This document shows positions 23,310-31,421 of a stretch of DNA of 33,314 nt, piece after piece. The notes beneath the pieces are model-generated. The model had not been told where the DNA came from and made no database searches. It saw only the letters and a program-made list of their open reading frames with translations. The DNA comes from CAJWPI01 sp964571215. GTDB taxonomy: Bacteria > Pseudomonadota > Gammaproteobacteria > Magnimaribacterales > Magnimaribacteraceae. Position numbers and translations under genes: made by a program. Where the stretch lies: assembly GCA_964571215.1 (NCBI GenBank), contig CAZMZZ010000016.1, positions 1-33,314 on the forward strand, in the 5' to 3' direction. Position 1 is the stretch's first letter; each line of letters begins with the position of its first letter.

Positions 23310-24122
23310 TTAAATATCGAAGATTGTCCATATGGGCGCATGATCAGAAGGTTTCTCCATTCCCCTAATAGAATAATCTATTCCCACATCTTTTATGCAT
23401 GTAGTTAAATGATCTGTGGCCCAAATATGATCAATTCTGAGTCCTCTTTTTGGGTTATCATTAAATGCTCTGCTTCTATAATCAAACCAACTGAATTTAT
23501 TACTTTCTTCCGGATATATTTCTCTAAAAGTGTCTTTTAACCCCCAAGAGGTAAGCTTTTTTAACCATTCTCTTTCTTCGGGTAGAAAACTACATTTTCC
23601 AGCTCTCAACCATCTTTTTCTGTTTTCTTCTCCTATACCAATATCTATATCTTGGGGAGAAACATTAAGATCTCCCATTACAACTAAGTTGTCATCAGAG
23701 TTGTGGTTATTTTGTAGATGATTAATAAGATCCTTAAAAAACTTTCTTTTAGCAGGGAATTTTATAGGATGGTCTCTCTCTTCTCCTTGAGGAAAGTAAC
23801 CATTAAGAACAAAGATAGAACTCTTCTTTATCTTAAACTCAGCCCAGATAAATCTCTTTTGACTATCCTTATGATCATTTTTGAACCCTTTACCTGAGCT
23901 AATAGGGTCTTTTTTAAAGAGAAGAGAAACGCCATAATGAGCTTTCTGACCATGAACAAGAGATTTAAAGCCCATTCTTTCAATATCTTGGTAAGGGTAT
24001 TCATCATCATGCACCTTAGTTTCTTGCAAACCTATAACATCTGGATTGTGTTTTTGAATTATGGCCTGAACTTGATGCAGTCTTGCTCTAACACTATTGA
24101 TATTAAAAGAAATTATTTTCAT
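23310..24122 (-). CDS. xthA: Exodeoxyribonuclease III
   Basis: A 270-residue exonuclease III/AP endonuclease of the EEP family, for base-excision repair: it cuts 5' to abasic sites and degrades 3' ends of duplex DNA. Active-site residues: Asn7 (MKIISFNINSVRAR), Glu34 (LQETKVHD), Tyr109 (NGYFPQG), Asp151-x-Asn153 (VMGDLNVSP) and Asp260-His261 (PSDHAPIW). Length matches E. coli XthA (268). It lies six bases after the prc gene on the same strand, so the two are likely co-transcribed. No terminator fits in the one-base gap to the convergent tadA. Confidence 0.95.
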   Translation of the reverse strand: MKIISFNINSVRARLHQVQAIIQKHNPDVIGLQETKVHDDEYPYQDIERMGFKSLVHGQKAHYGVSLLFKKDPISSGKGFKNDHKDSQKRFIWAEFKIKKSSIFVLNGYFPQGEERDHPIKFPAKRKFFKDLINHLQNNHNSDDNLVVMGDLNVSPQDIDIGIGEENRKRWLRAGKCSFLPEEREWLKKLTSWGLKDTFREIYPEESNKFSWFDYRSRAFNDNPKRGLRIDHIWATDHLTTCIKDVGIDYSIRGMEKPSDHAPIWTIFDI

Positions 24123-24128
24123 TATTTT

Positions 24129-26252
24129 TTAACTAGTTGAATCAAGAGAAACTACTACTGGTTGAAAAGAGTAGTCTATAAAGTCTGCAAGAATGTTAGC
24201 TGATTCTTTTAATATCTCTTCATCAATATCAATCATTCTTGGATCTTCTTCTCTTTCAAGAAATTCCTTGTAAGTGTGGAAAGTATCTAATCCCAATTCA
24301 GTCCTAAGTTGATTCTCCAGTAAAAGAATCTCTTGCTCAGATTGTTCTTTCTTGTTTTTTCTTTTATCAATATTTAATGATATCCAGATATTCTCATCTT
24401 GCATTTTTCTCCATGATTTTTTCTCCTTCAAGTTCTTAAACACTGAAGATTGATTCATTCTTTCTTTGTGTTTTAGTATTAACAATTCGGTAGATGAACC
24501 AATTCTGTCAAAATCTTTAAATTTCGTTTTTTTGATATTGTCGTGAAGAAGAGCACCTATGTATTTATGTTCCCCTATATCCTCAACATCAACAGGAGAA
24601 GGAAGATAAATATCTGGAGAAACTCCTTTATTTTGGGTGCTGCCACCAGAGACTCTATAAAATTTAGACTCAGTAAATTTAATTTGACCGAAGGTAAGGT
24701 TTTCAACCTTTTGCACTGTACCTTTACCAAATGTATCTGTTCCCACCACCAAGCCTCTTCTATAGTCTTGTATTGCTCCAGCTAGAATTTCAGATGCCGA
24801 AGCACTAAATTTGTTAACAAGAATTAAAAGGGGGTCATCATAAATTTGAAAACCTCTTCTATCCCCTAGTTCGTGAACGTTCCCTTTAGCAGTTTTTACT
24901 TGTACTGTAGTTCCACCACCTAAGAAAATATGAGCGAGAGAGTTTGCTTCAAACAGAGACCCTCCTCCATTATTCCTCAGATCTAAAACCAAACCATCAA
25001 TGTCTTCTTGTTTTAGTGAATTAATGAGCTTTCTTACATCTTTACTACTACTTTTATAGTCATATTCTCTCCTTTTATACGCATCAAAATCCATATAGAA
25101 AGCAGGAAGTTCAATGACTCCAATTTTATATTCTTTCTCTTCTCTAGTTACAGATAATATGTTCTTTTTAGCAGCCTGGTCTTCCAACTTAACTAGGTTT
25201 CTTGTTATCTCTATAATCTTTGTATGGGATTCATCTAAAGACGAAGAGGGAATTATCTCCAATCTAACTATTGTATCTTTAGGTCCTCTAATTAACTCTA
25301 CAACATCATCCAGCCTCCATCCTATTACATCCGTAATTTCATTATCTTCCTCTTGGCCCACACCAACTATCTTATCTTTTGGATTAAGCTTCTTTGAGTT
25401 TTCTGCTGGTCCTCCAGTAATCAAAGATTGCACTGAAGTATATAGACCATCAGAAGATAATAGAGCTCCAATACCTTCTAAAGAAAGTCTCATTTCAATA
25501 TCAAAATCCTCACTTCTTTTGGGAGACATATAACTTGAGTGAGGTCCATAGATTGAGGTAACTGAATTAATGTAAATGTCAAAGAGATCTTCTTGTTTAG
25601 TCTTATTAAAATAGTTTAGAGAAGAAGCAAATCTCTTATTTAGTTTTATTTTAGTTTCATCAAGATCATTCCCATTCAAATTTAAGTTTATTACATCATT
25701 TACCAAAGAAGATTCCCATAAGTCCTCTAGCTGTTGCAGATTTCTTGGTGCTGGGGCTTTAGTTCTATCTTTAAGAATTTTCTTGGTTTGCCGTAAGTCC
25801 AAATTACCTATATCTCCTAGAAGGTTAGTTTGAAAATCGTGTCTCTTTTGGTACCTATCTTGAAAAATTGCAAAAGCTTCGAAAGCGAGTTTTAGTGACA
25901 TATCTAAATCATCAAAACGCTCTGTCTGAATTTCACTTATTTGTGAGCTCTTTTTTATAGATATACTTTCTGAAGGATAGTTTCCTAGGGTTTCCAAAAA
26001 ACTTCTGATCTCACGTTCAAGAAAAATTGATTTGTTTGGATCTAATCTTTCAAGGAATAATTCAAAGGCATCTATCTTTATTGAAGAAAATTTTTTTTTA
26101 ATGAAATGCTCTGTCTCCAAAATGTTAATTATTTCTTTTGAAAGTTCAAAATTTTCTTCTGAAGAAATAAAAAACTTTTCTTCTAAGAAAATTTTAGGAG
26201 AAAAAGTACTTAGTATAAAAAGTAAAGTTAATAGTTTTTTCAGTTTATTCAT
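24129..26252 (-). CDS. prc: Tail-specific periplasmic protease Prc (C-terminal processing, S41)
   Basis: A 707-residue periplasmic S41A endopeptidase that trims the C-termini of cell-envelope proteins and degrades misfolded ones. The signal peptide is residues 1-24. The N-terminal helical domain runs to about 240, a PDZ domain from about 250 to 340 (LEGIGALLSS ... ITGGPAENSKKLNPKDKIVGVGQ), then the catalytic core. LVLDLRNNGGGSLFEA precedes the Ser-Lys dyad Ser485 (NKFSASASEI) and Lys510 (TFGKGTVQ), spaced by 25 as in E. coli. The C-terminal domain is the usual DUF3340-like extension. Slightly longer than E. coli Prc. No clear ribosome-binding site precedes the ATG. Confidence 0.93.
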   Translation of the reverse strand: MNKLKKLLTLLFILSTFSPKIFLEEKFFISSEENFELSKEIINILETEHFIKKKFSSIKIDAFELFLERLDPNKSIFLEREIRSFLETLGNYPSESISIKKSSQISEIQTERFDDLDMSLKLAFEAFAIFQDRYQKRHDFQTNLLGDIGNLDLRQTKKILKDRTKAPAPRNLQQLEDLWESSLVNDVINLNLNGNDLDETKIKLNKRFASSLNYFNKTKQEDLFDIYINSVTSIYGPHSSYMSPKRSEDFDIEMRLSLEGIGALLSSDGLYTSVQSLITGGPAENSKKLNPKDKIVGVGQEEDNEITDVIGWRLDDVVELIRGPKDTIVRLEIIPSSSLDESHTKIIEITRNLVKLEDQAAKKNILSVTREEKEYKIGVIELPAFYMDFDAYKRREYDYKSSSKDVRKLINSLKQEDIDGLVLDLRNNGGGSLFEANSLAHIFLGGGTTVQVKTAKGNVHELGDRRGFQIYDDPLLILVNKFSASASEILAGAIQDYRRGLVVGTDTFGKGTVQKVENLTFGQIKFTESKFYRVSGGSTQNKGVSPDIYLPSPVDVEDIGEHKYIGALLHDNIKKTKFKDFDRIGSSTELLILKHKERMNQSSVFKNLKEKKSWRKMQDENIWISLNIDKRKNKKEQSEQEILLLENQLRTELGLDTFHTYKEFLEREEDPRMIDIDEEILKESANILADFIDYSFQPVVVSLDSTS

Positions 26253-26341
26253 GCAAAAAGGGGGTGGAATTATATAGTTAGACTTAGCTGTCTTACAATA
26301 TCACCCTTACAAGAATATATAAATTATGTATCATCATATTG

Positions 26342-27322
26342 ATGAAACCATCTAATTTTTCTAATTTAGGTATAAAGCCTTTTAAAAAAGGGTTAATAGA
26401 CCTAGGTGAGCATATATATTGCTATTTACAACCAGATGGGGGCTGGGGTTGGAGCAATGCTGGCCTGGTTACTGATGGTGATGAGAGTCTTATAGTAGAT
26501 ACTTTATTTGATGAAGATTTAACTTATCAAATGCTTAAGACGATGAAAAAAGCTGAACCTAAAGCATTAGAAAATGTAGTTTCTTTAGTCAATAGCCATT
26601 CTAATGGTGATCACTGTAATGGAAATAATTGTGTTAAAACTTCTGAAATAATCTGCAGTGATTCTACCTTGGAAGAGATGTCTCATGAATCACCTGAGAT
26701 TATGTCAGCCCTAATGCAAGGTGCTTCTGAAATGGGACTTCTAGGCGAGTATCTTATTGAATGTTTTGGTTCATTTAATTTCAAAGATGTAAAAAGAAGA
26801 CTTCCAAATACAACCTTTTCCGGATCAATAGAGAGATATGTGGGAGATAAAAAAGTTGAATTAATTGAGGTAGGTCCAGCTCATACTAATGGAGATATAA
26901 TAGTTTATGTACCTCAAGATAAGACAGTCTTTACTGGAGATATTTTGTTCATAGAGGGTCATCCAATACTTTGGGCAGGTCCTGTAACGAACTGGATAAA
27001 GGCATGTGATCTCATTATCTCGATGGATGTCGATTTTATTGTTCCCGGACATGGTCCTGTTACAGACAAGAAAGGAGTTGAAGCGGTAAAGTATTACCTT
27101 ACTTATTTAAAAGACGAAGCAGAGTCTAGATACAAATCTGGAATGACAGCTTTGGAGGCATCTAAGGATATAAACATATCTGATTTTTCTGATTGGGGTG
27201 ACAGCGAAAGAATAATTGTTAATGTTAATTCTCTTTATCGAGAGTTTAAAAATGAAGCCATAAGGGAGGATATAACTGTTTTATTTTCGCAAATGGCTGA
27301 GCTTAAAGAGAACTTAGTGTAG
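26342..27322 (+). CDS. MBL-fold metallo-hydrolase with His-to-Asn change in metal motif
   Basis: A 326-residue metallo-beta-lactamase-fold protein. The signature H-x-H-x-D-H reads His86-Ser-Asn-Gly-Asp90-His91 (VNSHSNGDHCNGN), so the second metal-1 histidine is Asn. The rest is normal: an EVGPAHTNGD segment supplies the next His, FTGDILF the bridging Asp and VPGHGPV the last His. A zinc or iron site with altered geometry is expected; activity could be hydrolysis of a thioester, lactone or related ester. The ATG at 26342 is chosen; a TTG codon directly before it is an unnecessary alternative. No ribosome-binding site is visible. It is 49 bases upstream of the DsbA-like gene on the same strand. 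Substrate unknown. Confidence 0.82.
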   Translation: MKPSNFSNLGIKPFKKGLIDLGEHIYCYLQPDGGWGWSNAGLVTDGDESLIVDTLFDEDLTYQMLKTMKKAEPKALENVVSLVNSHSNGDHCNGNNCVKTSEIICSDSTLEEMSHESPEIMSALMQGASEMGLLGEYLIECFGSFNFKDVKRRLPNTTFSGSIERYVGDKKVELIEVGPAHTNGDIIVYVPQDKTVFTGDILFIEGHPILWAGPVTNWIKACDLIISMDVDFIVPGHGPVTDKKGVEAVKYYLTYLKDEAESRYKSGMTALEASKDINISDFSDWGDSERIIVNVNSLYREFKNEAIREDITVLFSQMAELKENLV

Positions 27323-27371
27323 TTAGGTCAAATTTATCACAAATGGCTATCTGTCTTAACGAATAATAAGA

Positions 27372-27980
27372 ATGAAAAATAAAATAGAGTTTTTTTATGA
27401 TTGCAGCAGTCCTTGGACTTATTTAGCTTTTGCAGAAGTAGAAAAATTAGCGATAAGAAATAAGCTTGATCTGATTTGGAAGCCCATTCTTGTAGGAGGC
27501 ATTTTTAATACTATAAACCCCAGTGTGTATGAGACTAGAGCAAATCCTGTAAAATTAAAACAACAATACTCTAATAAAGACATGAAAGACTGGAGCAACA
27601 TAAGAGGAGTAGAAATCAATTGGCCCCGAATATTTCCAATTAATAGCGTTAGAGCAATGAGGGGAGCTTTTTATGCAAAAGATAAAGAAAAAATTTCAGA
27701 ATACAACTCTAAGGTGTTTTTTGCTTATTGGAATGAGGGTAAAGATATATCCAAAAAGGAGGTTTTGATAGAGATCATTTTATCTCTAGGATTTGATATC
27801 GAAGAATTTTTTAACTTTATAGAATTGGATTCAACAAAAGCGTTACTAAGATCTAACACACAAGAGCTAGTAGACAGAGGAGGTTTTGGATCACCAACAA
27901 TTTTTTTAGACAATACAAATATGTTTTTTGGGAATGATAGGTTGGATTTATTGGAAAAAATTTTAAGAAACAATTCTTAA
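27372..27980 (+). CDS. DsbA-family protein, 2-hydroxychromene-2-carboxylate isomerase-like
   Basis: A 202-residue thioredoxin-fold protein of the DsbA/GST-kappa type. IEFFYDCSSPWTYLAF (4-20) is the motif of 2-hydroxychromene-2-carboxylate isomerases, with Ser-Pro-Trp where DsbA has its CxxC, so disulphide exchange is not expected. The C-terminal VDRGGFGSPTIFLDNTNMFFGNDRLDLL matches the family's glutathione-binding cis-proline and product region. Such enzymes use glutathione to isomerise intermediates of naphthalene-type degradation. The actual substrate is not fixed by sequence. Its last four bases overlap the convergent quinone-reductase gene. Confidence 0.8.
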   Translation: MKNKIEFFYDCSSPWTYLAFAEVEKLAIRNKLDLIWKPILVGGIFNTINPSVYETRANPVKLKQQYSNKDMKDWSNIRGVEINWPRIFPINSVRAMRGAFYAKDKEKISEYNSKVFFAYWNEGKDISKKEVLIEIILSLGFDIEEFFNFIELDSTKALLRSNTQELVDRGGFGSPTIFLDNTNMFFGNDRLDLLEKILRNNS

Positions 27981-28981
27981 TCCATTACAACCACAATTTT
28001 ACCTAGCAGTTTTCTGGCAGAAAGATATTCTAAAGAATCTCTTGCATTTTTTAGAGAAAATTCTTTACAAATGTAAGGTCTTAAATAACCTTCTTCAGCT
28101 AATCTAAATATTTCATTAGAATTCTCCTTCCCTTTTATCGGATCTCTTCTTGCGTATTCTCCGGCTCTAACACCAATAATGGAGAAACCTTTAATTAGTG
28201 GCATGTTGATGGGGGCTGTAGGAATTCTTCCACTTGCAAAACCAACTATTAGAATTCTTCCACCCCAGTTTATACATCTTATTGATTCATCAAATACGTC
28301 ACCCCCTACAGGGTCATAGATAACATCTGCTCCTAAACCTCCAGTTAAATCTTTTACCTCTTCTCTAAACTGAGTTCTTCCCTTCTTATCTGTCAATATT
28401 GTGTGAAAAGCCCCCCATTCTTTAGTTTGTTCTAACTTATTTTCTGAAGTACCTGTTGCAATTACATTTGCTCCTAAGAAGCTGCCTAATTGTACTGCTG
28501 CCATACCTACCCCTCCTGTGGATCCATGTACGAGTAGATTTTCGCCTTCTTGCAGTTGACCCCTCCTAATGAGAGATACATAAGCAGTAAGGTAGGCAGT
28601 TTGGAATGCCGCAGCTTCTGAGAAGGAAAAAGGAGTAGGTTTTTTTCTTACTAACTCTTCAGGCATGATTACTTCTTCTGCAAAAGTACCATTGCCCCAA
28701 GAACCAAATACTACTTCATCTCCTTCCTGAAAACTCTTTACATCTTTCCCGAGACTTTTTACAACTCCAGAGCCTTCCATTCCAAGAACAAATGGAAGTG
28801 CGGGCTTATGTTGATAAAGACCCTTACTCATTAATAGGTCAGGAAAATTTACTGAAGCTGCCTTTACTTTGATTAATAGATCCTTGGAGCGTAGGTTATT
28901 AATTTTTATTTTTTCGTAAGATAGCCCACTAAGATCTTCAGTCAACGACTTACATACCAAGGCATATATTTCAGCAGTCAT
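27977..28981 (-). CDS. NADPH:quinone oxidoreductase-like (zinc-independent MDR)
   Basis: A 334-residue medium-chain dehydrogenase/reductase. Its GroES-like N-terminal part contains VNFPDLLMSKGLYQHKPALPFVLGMEGSGVV, and HGSTGGVGMAAVQLGSFLG (about 149-167) binds NADPH. No structural zinc Cys cluster is present, which fits quinone oxidoreductases and acryloyl-CoA/crotonyl reductase relatives. DVIYDPVGGDVFDESI is the conserved later segment. Its ATG overlaps the upstream oxygenase stop (TAATG), implying translational coupling. Third gene of the GST - oxygenase - reductase operon. Reduction of a quinone or enone is plausible. Confidence 0.85.
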   Translation of the reverse strand: MTAEIYALVCKSLTEDLSGLSYEKIKINNLRSKDLLIKVKAASVNFPDLLMSKGLYQHKPALPFVLGMEGSGVVKSLGKDVKSFQEGDEVVFGSWGNGTFAEEVIMPEELVRKKPTPFSFSEAAAFQTAYLTAYVSLIRRGQLQEGENLLVHGSTGGVGMAAVQLGSFLGANVIATGTSENKLEQTKEWGAFHTILTDKKGRTQFREEVKDLTGGLGADVIYDPVGGDVFDESIRCINWGGRILIVGFASGRIPTAPINMPLIKGFSIIGVRAGEYARRDPIKGKENSNEIFRLAEEGYLRPYICKEFSLKNARDSLEYLSARKLLGKIVVVMD

Positions 28982-29622
28982 TAATGTTCCTCTTCAACTT
29001 TATTCTTCCTAAACCAAAGATTGATAGCCCATTTTTCTCCTGATAATACTGGGGATGCTCCATGTAAAGAACCTGGATTAGGAGTATCCGTTCCTGGAAA
29101 ACAATTATGAAAGACCGCTATTTTCCCAGTTTCAGGAAAAACTTCTTTATTTATATTTGGGAAAACAGTTGATCCTCCTTTCTCTACATCATTGAGATAA
29201 CAGAGAACAGTAATAACTCTTTGTCCTGACTTTCCTAAGTAGGATTTGCCAAGATCTGTATTTGGATCGAATGTATCCATGTGTGGTTGATACTCTTGAT
29301 CCGAGCCATAATGAAGTACTTGATAGGATTCAGCATTTTCTAAAGGCATCTGTATAAGTTCTGAAATCCTCTTACCTACAGACAAGGTTATTTCAGAGTG
29401 ATCATGTTTCACCCAACAATTTGAACTAGTTCTTCTACTATCTAAAGCCCCCTTTTTGACCATATTCTTGTTTATAGCACTTACAGTAGACCTTTTCATG
29501 AATGCTGAAGATATATCCTGAAAGTGTTTACATTCTTGTGGAGTAATTACTCCCTTAATAGAATATAGTTTGGGATCATGATGGATTAATTCCATCTCAT
29601 AATTACCTAAGGCTATTTTCAT
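28981..29622 (-). CDS. 2OG-Fe(II) oxygenase, prolyl 4-hydroxylase-like
   Basis: A 213-residue double-stranded beta-helix dioxygenase. The iron ligands are His114-x-Asp116 (YQPHMDTF) and His187 (GSLHGASP), and Lys197 (SGEKWAINLWFR) fits the 2-oxoglutarate carboxylate. CYLNDVEKGGSTVFP is typical of the prolyl 4-hydroxylase branch. It hydroxylates an unknown peptide or small molecule using O2, 2-oxoglutarate and Fe(II) in the cytoplasm. The start overlaps the GST gene stop by four bases and its stop overlaps the reductase start, so all three genes are coupled. Confidence 0.88.
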   Translation of the reverse strand: MKIALGNYEMELIHHDPKLYSIKGVITPQECKHFQDISSAFMKRSTVSAINKNMVKKGALDSRRTSSNCWVKHDHSEITLSVGKRISELIQMPLENAESYQVLHYGSDQEYQPHMDTFDPNTDLGKSYLGKSGQRVITVLCYLNDVEKGGSTVFPNINKEVFPETGKIAVFHNCFPGTDTPNPGSLHGASPVLSGEKWAINLWFRKNKVEEEH

Positions 29623-30350
29623 TTATCTAACTTTTTCTTTGTTTCTTTTTTTATAGAATCTGAATTTTGATTGAACATCATCTTTAGACTTTCAGAAGTT
29701 TGCTTTTGACCAAAATTTCTAGCTTCTTTTCCTACGTCCATACCTCTTCTTACTTGCGGTCTATTTTTGAGGTTATCAAACCACCTTCTTAAATTTTTAA
29801 ACTTATCTAGATCCACCTCATATCTTTTATAGGCAGTGACCCAAGGAAAGGATGCCATATCAGCTATAGAATATTTGCCTGCTAAGAATTCATTATTTTC
29901 TAGAACATTATCCATTACTTGAAGTAATCGATCATATTCGTTTTTATATCTACTCTCAGAATAAGAATGATCTCCTGGAAAGTTTGGAGCATAGTTAACG
30001 AAGTGACTTACTTGACCTGCCATTGGTCCAAGCCCTCCAACCTGCCAAAATAACCATTCCAAAACTTTTATTTTTTCAAATTTATCCTTGGGAAAGAATT
30101 GCCCAGACTTTTCCCCTAGATAAATCAATATTGCTCCAGATTCAAATACACTTATCTTTTTTCCGTTTGGACCATCGGGATCAATAATTGCTGGCATTCT
30201 ATTGTTAGGGCTAATCTTTAAGAAATCTGGTTTAAATTGATCTCCCTTTCCTAAGTTAACAGGAATGATTTTGTAAGGAATAGAGCATTCTTCTAACATA
30301 ATAGTTATTTTCCAACCATTGGGTGTAGGCGCATAATAAAGTTCTATCAT
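29619..30350 (-). CDS. Glutathione S-transferase (YghU/Ure2-like)
   Basis: A 243-residue cytoplasmic glutathione transferase. The N-terminal thioredoxin-like domain (1-85) has YYAPTPNGWKITIMLEE and NNRMPAIID with ESGAILIYLGEK, the glutathione-binding segments of the YghU/YfcG group, where Asn or Thr rather than Tyr activates the thiol. The all-alpha C-terminal domain follows (LEWLFWQVGGLGPMAGQ ... SIADMASFPWV). The members act on peroxides and disulphide-bond reduction. It is the first gene of a three-gene operon with a 2OG oxygenase and a quinone reductase. The C-terminus ends in a Lys-rich tail. Confidence 0.9.
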   Translation of the reverse strand: MIELYYAPTPNGWKITIMLEECSIPYKIIPVNLGKGDQFKPDFLKISPNNRMPAIIDPDGPNGKKISVFESGAILIYLGEKSGQFFPKDKFEKIKVLEWLFWQVGGLGPMAGQVSHFVNYAPNFPGDHSYSESRYKNEYDRLLQVMDNVLENNEFLAGKYSIADMASFPWVTAYKRYEVDLDKFKNLRRWFDNLKNRPQVRRGMDVGKEARNFGQKQTSESLKMMFNQNSDSIKKETKKKLDK

Positions 30351-30381
30351 CTTTTTTTATCTCTAATTAAAATTAAAGTTT

Positions 30382-30387
30382 TATAAT
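30382..30387 (+). promoter_or_regulatory. Candidate -10 box of the LLM oxidoreductase
   Basis: A perfect TATAAT lies about 25 bases before the start codon of the divergent LLM gene. No convincing -35 is seen in the A/T-rich sequence upstream, so this rests on the -10 alone. Confidence 0.35.
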
Positions 30388-30410
30388 ACTCTAAAAACAA
30401 AGGAGTAATG

Positions 30411-31421
30411 ATGAAAATTGATGCGGGAATTATCGCTAGAGATGCCAGAGAAGCTGGTCCAGCAGCTAAAGCTCTAGAAGAATCAGGATACGATGGAGCT
30501 TATACTTTTGAAGGTCCCCATGACCCTTTTCTTCCATTAGTTACAGCAGCCATGGAAACGAAACAGATAGAGCTAATTACCTCTATAGCAGTTGCCTTCT
30601 CAAGAAATCCAATGATATTAGCTAATTTAGGCTATGACTTAAATTTAATATCTGAAGGAAGATTTATTCTGGGATTAGGGTCTCAAATTAAACCTCATAT
30701 TACTAAAAGGTTTTCTATGCCTTGGTCTAAGCCTGCAGCTCGAATGAAAGAAATGATAGAAGCTATAAGATCAATTTGGGATTGTTGGCAGGATGGGACT
30801 AAATTAGATTTTAGAGGGGAGTTTTATTCTCATACTTTAATGACGCCCTTCTTTAATCCTGGACCTAATCCACATGGGGTGCCAAAAATCTATGTTGCTG
30901 CAGTTGGTCCACTAATGACAAGATCTGTTGCCGAATCTGCTGATGGACTTCTTATTCATCCCTTCCACACTCTCAAATATATGGAAGAAACAACATTACC
31001 TATAGTGCAAGAAGGGTTGTCTTCTTCTAAAAGATCAAACTCTGATTTTGACCTTGCTATAAGTGTCATGACTGTTGCTGGCCTTTCAGAGGAGTCATTC
31101 CAAAAATCTTTAGAAGCATGTAAGAATCAAATCGCCTTTTATGCTTCAACGCCTGCATATAAAGGAGTTTTAGAATCACATGGAAGAGGAGATTTGCAAC
31201 CAAAATTGAATCTACTCTCTAAGGAAGGGAAATGGCAAGAAATGTCTGAATTAATAGATGATGAATTACTTAACGAAATTGCGGTTGTAGCTGAAACACC
31301 AAAACAAGTTGCTGAAACCATCAAAGAACGTTACGCAGGAAAAGGACAAAGAATTTCTCCTGCATTTTATTCAGGAGAATTAGAGTTAGCTTCGACTGTA
31401 ATAAAAGAACTAAAGGTTTAA
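30411..31421 (+). CDS. Luciferase-like monooxygenase family oxidoreductase (LLM)
   Basis: A 336-residue TIM-barrel flavin-dependent oxidoreductase. MKIDAGIIARDAREAGPAA at the start, ESGYDGAYTFEGPHDPF near 30, LITSIAVAFSRNPMILANLGYDLNLISEGRFILGLGS and the TKRFSMPWSKPAARMKEMIEAIRS helix all match the F420/LLM class (TIGR03617-like). Without F420 synthesis genes here, FMN or F420 use cannot be decided. ATG 30411 is chosen because AGGAG (30401-30405) is five bases away; an ATG directly before it at 30408 is too close. It ends in a 12-base overlap with the convergent pyrD. Substrate unknown. Confidence 0.85.
   Translation: MKIDAGIIARDAREAGPAAKALEESGYDGAYTFEGPHDPFLPLVTAAMETKQIELITSIAVAFSRNPMILANLGYDLNLISEGRFILGLGSQIKPHITKRFSMPWSKPAARMKEMIEAIRSIWDCWQDGTKLDFRGEFYSHTLMTPFFNPGPNPHGVPKIYVAAVGPLMTRSVAESADGLLIHPFHTLKYMEETTLPIVQEGLSSSKRSNSDFDLAISVMTVAGLSEESFQKSLEACKNQIAFYASTPAYKGVLESHGRGDLQPKLNLLSKEGKWQEMSELIDDELLNEIAVVAETPKQVAETIKERYAGKGQRISPAFYSGELELASTVIKELKV

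Noticed and set aside
25114..25533. A 139-codon plus-strand frame opposite prc
   Set aside because: The Ser-rich translation is the antisense of the PDZ region; the prc frame carries conserved motifs throughout.
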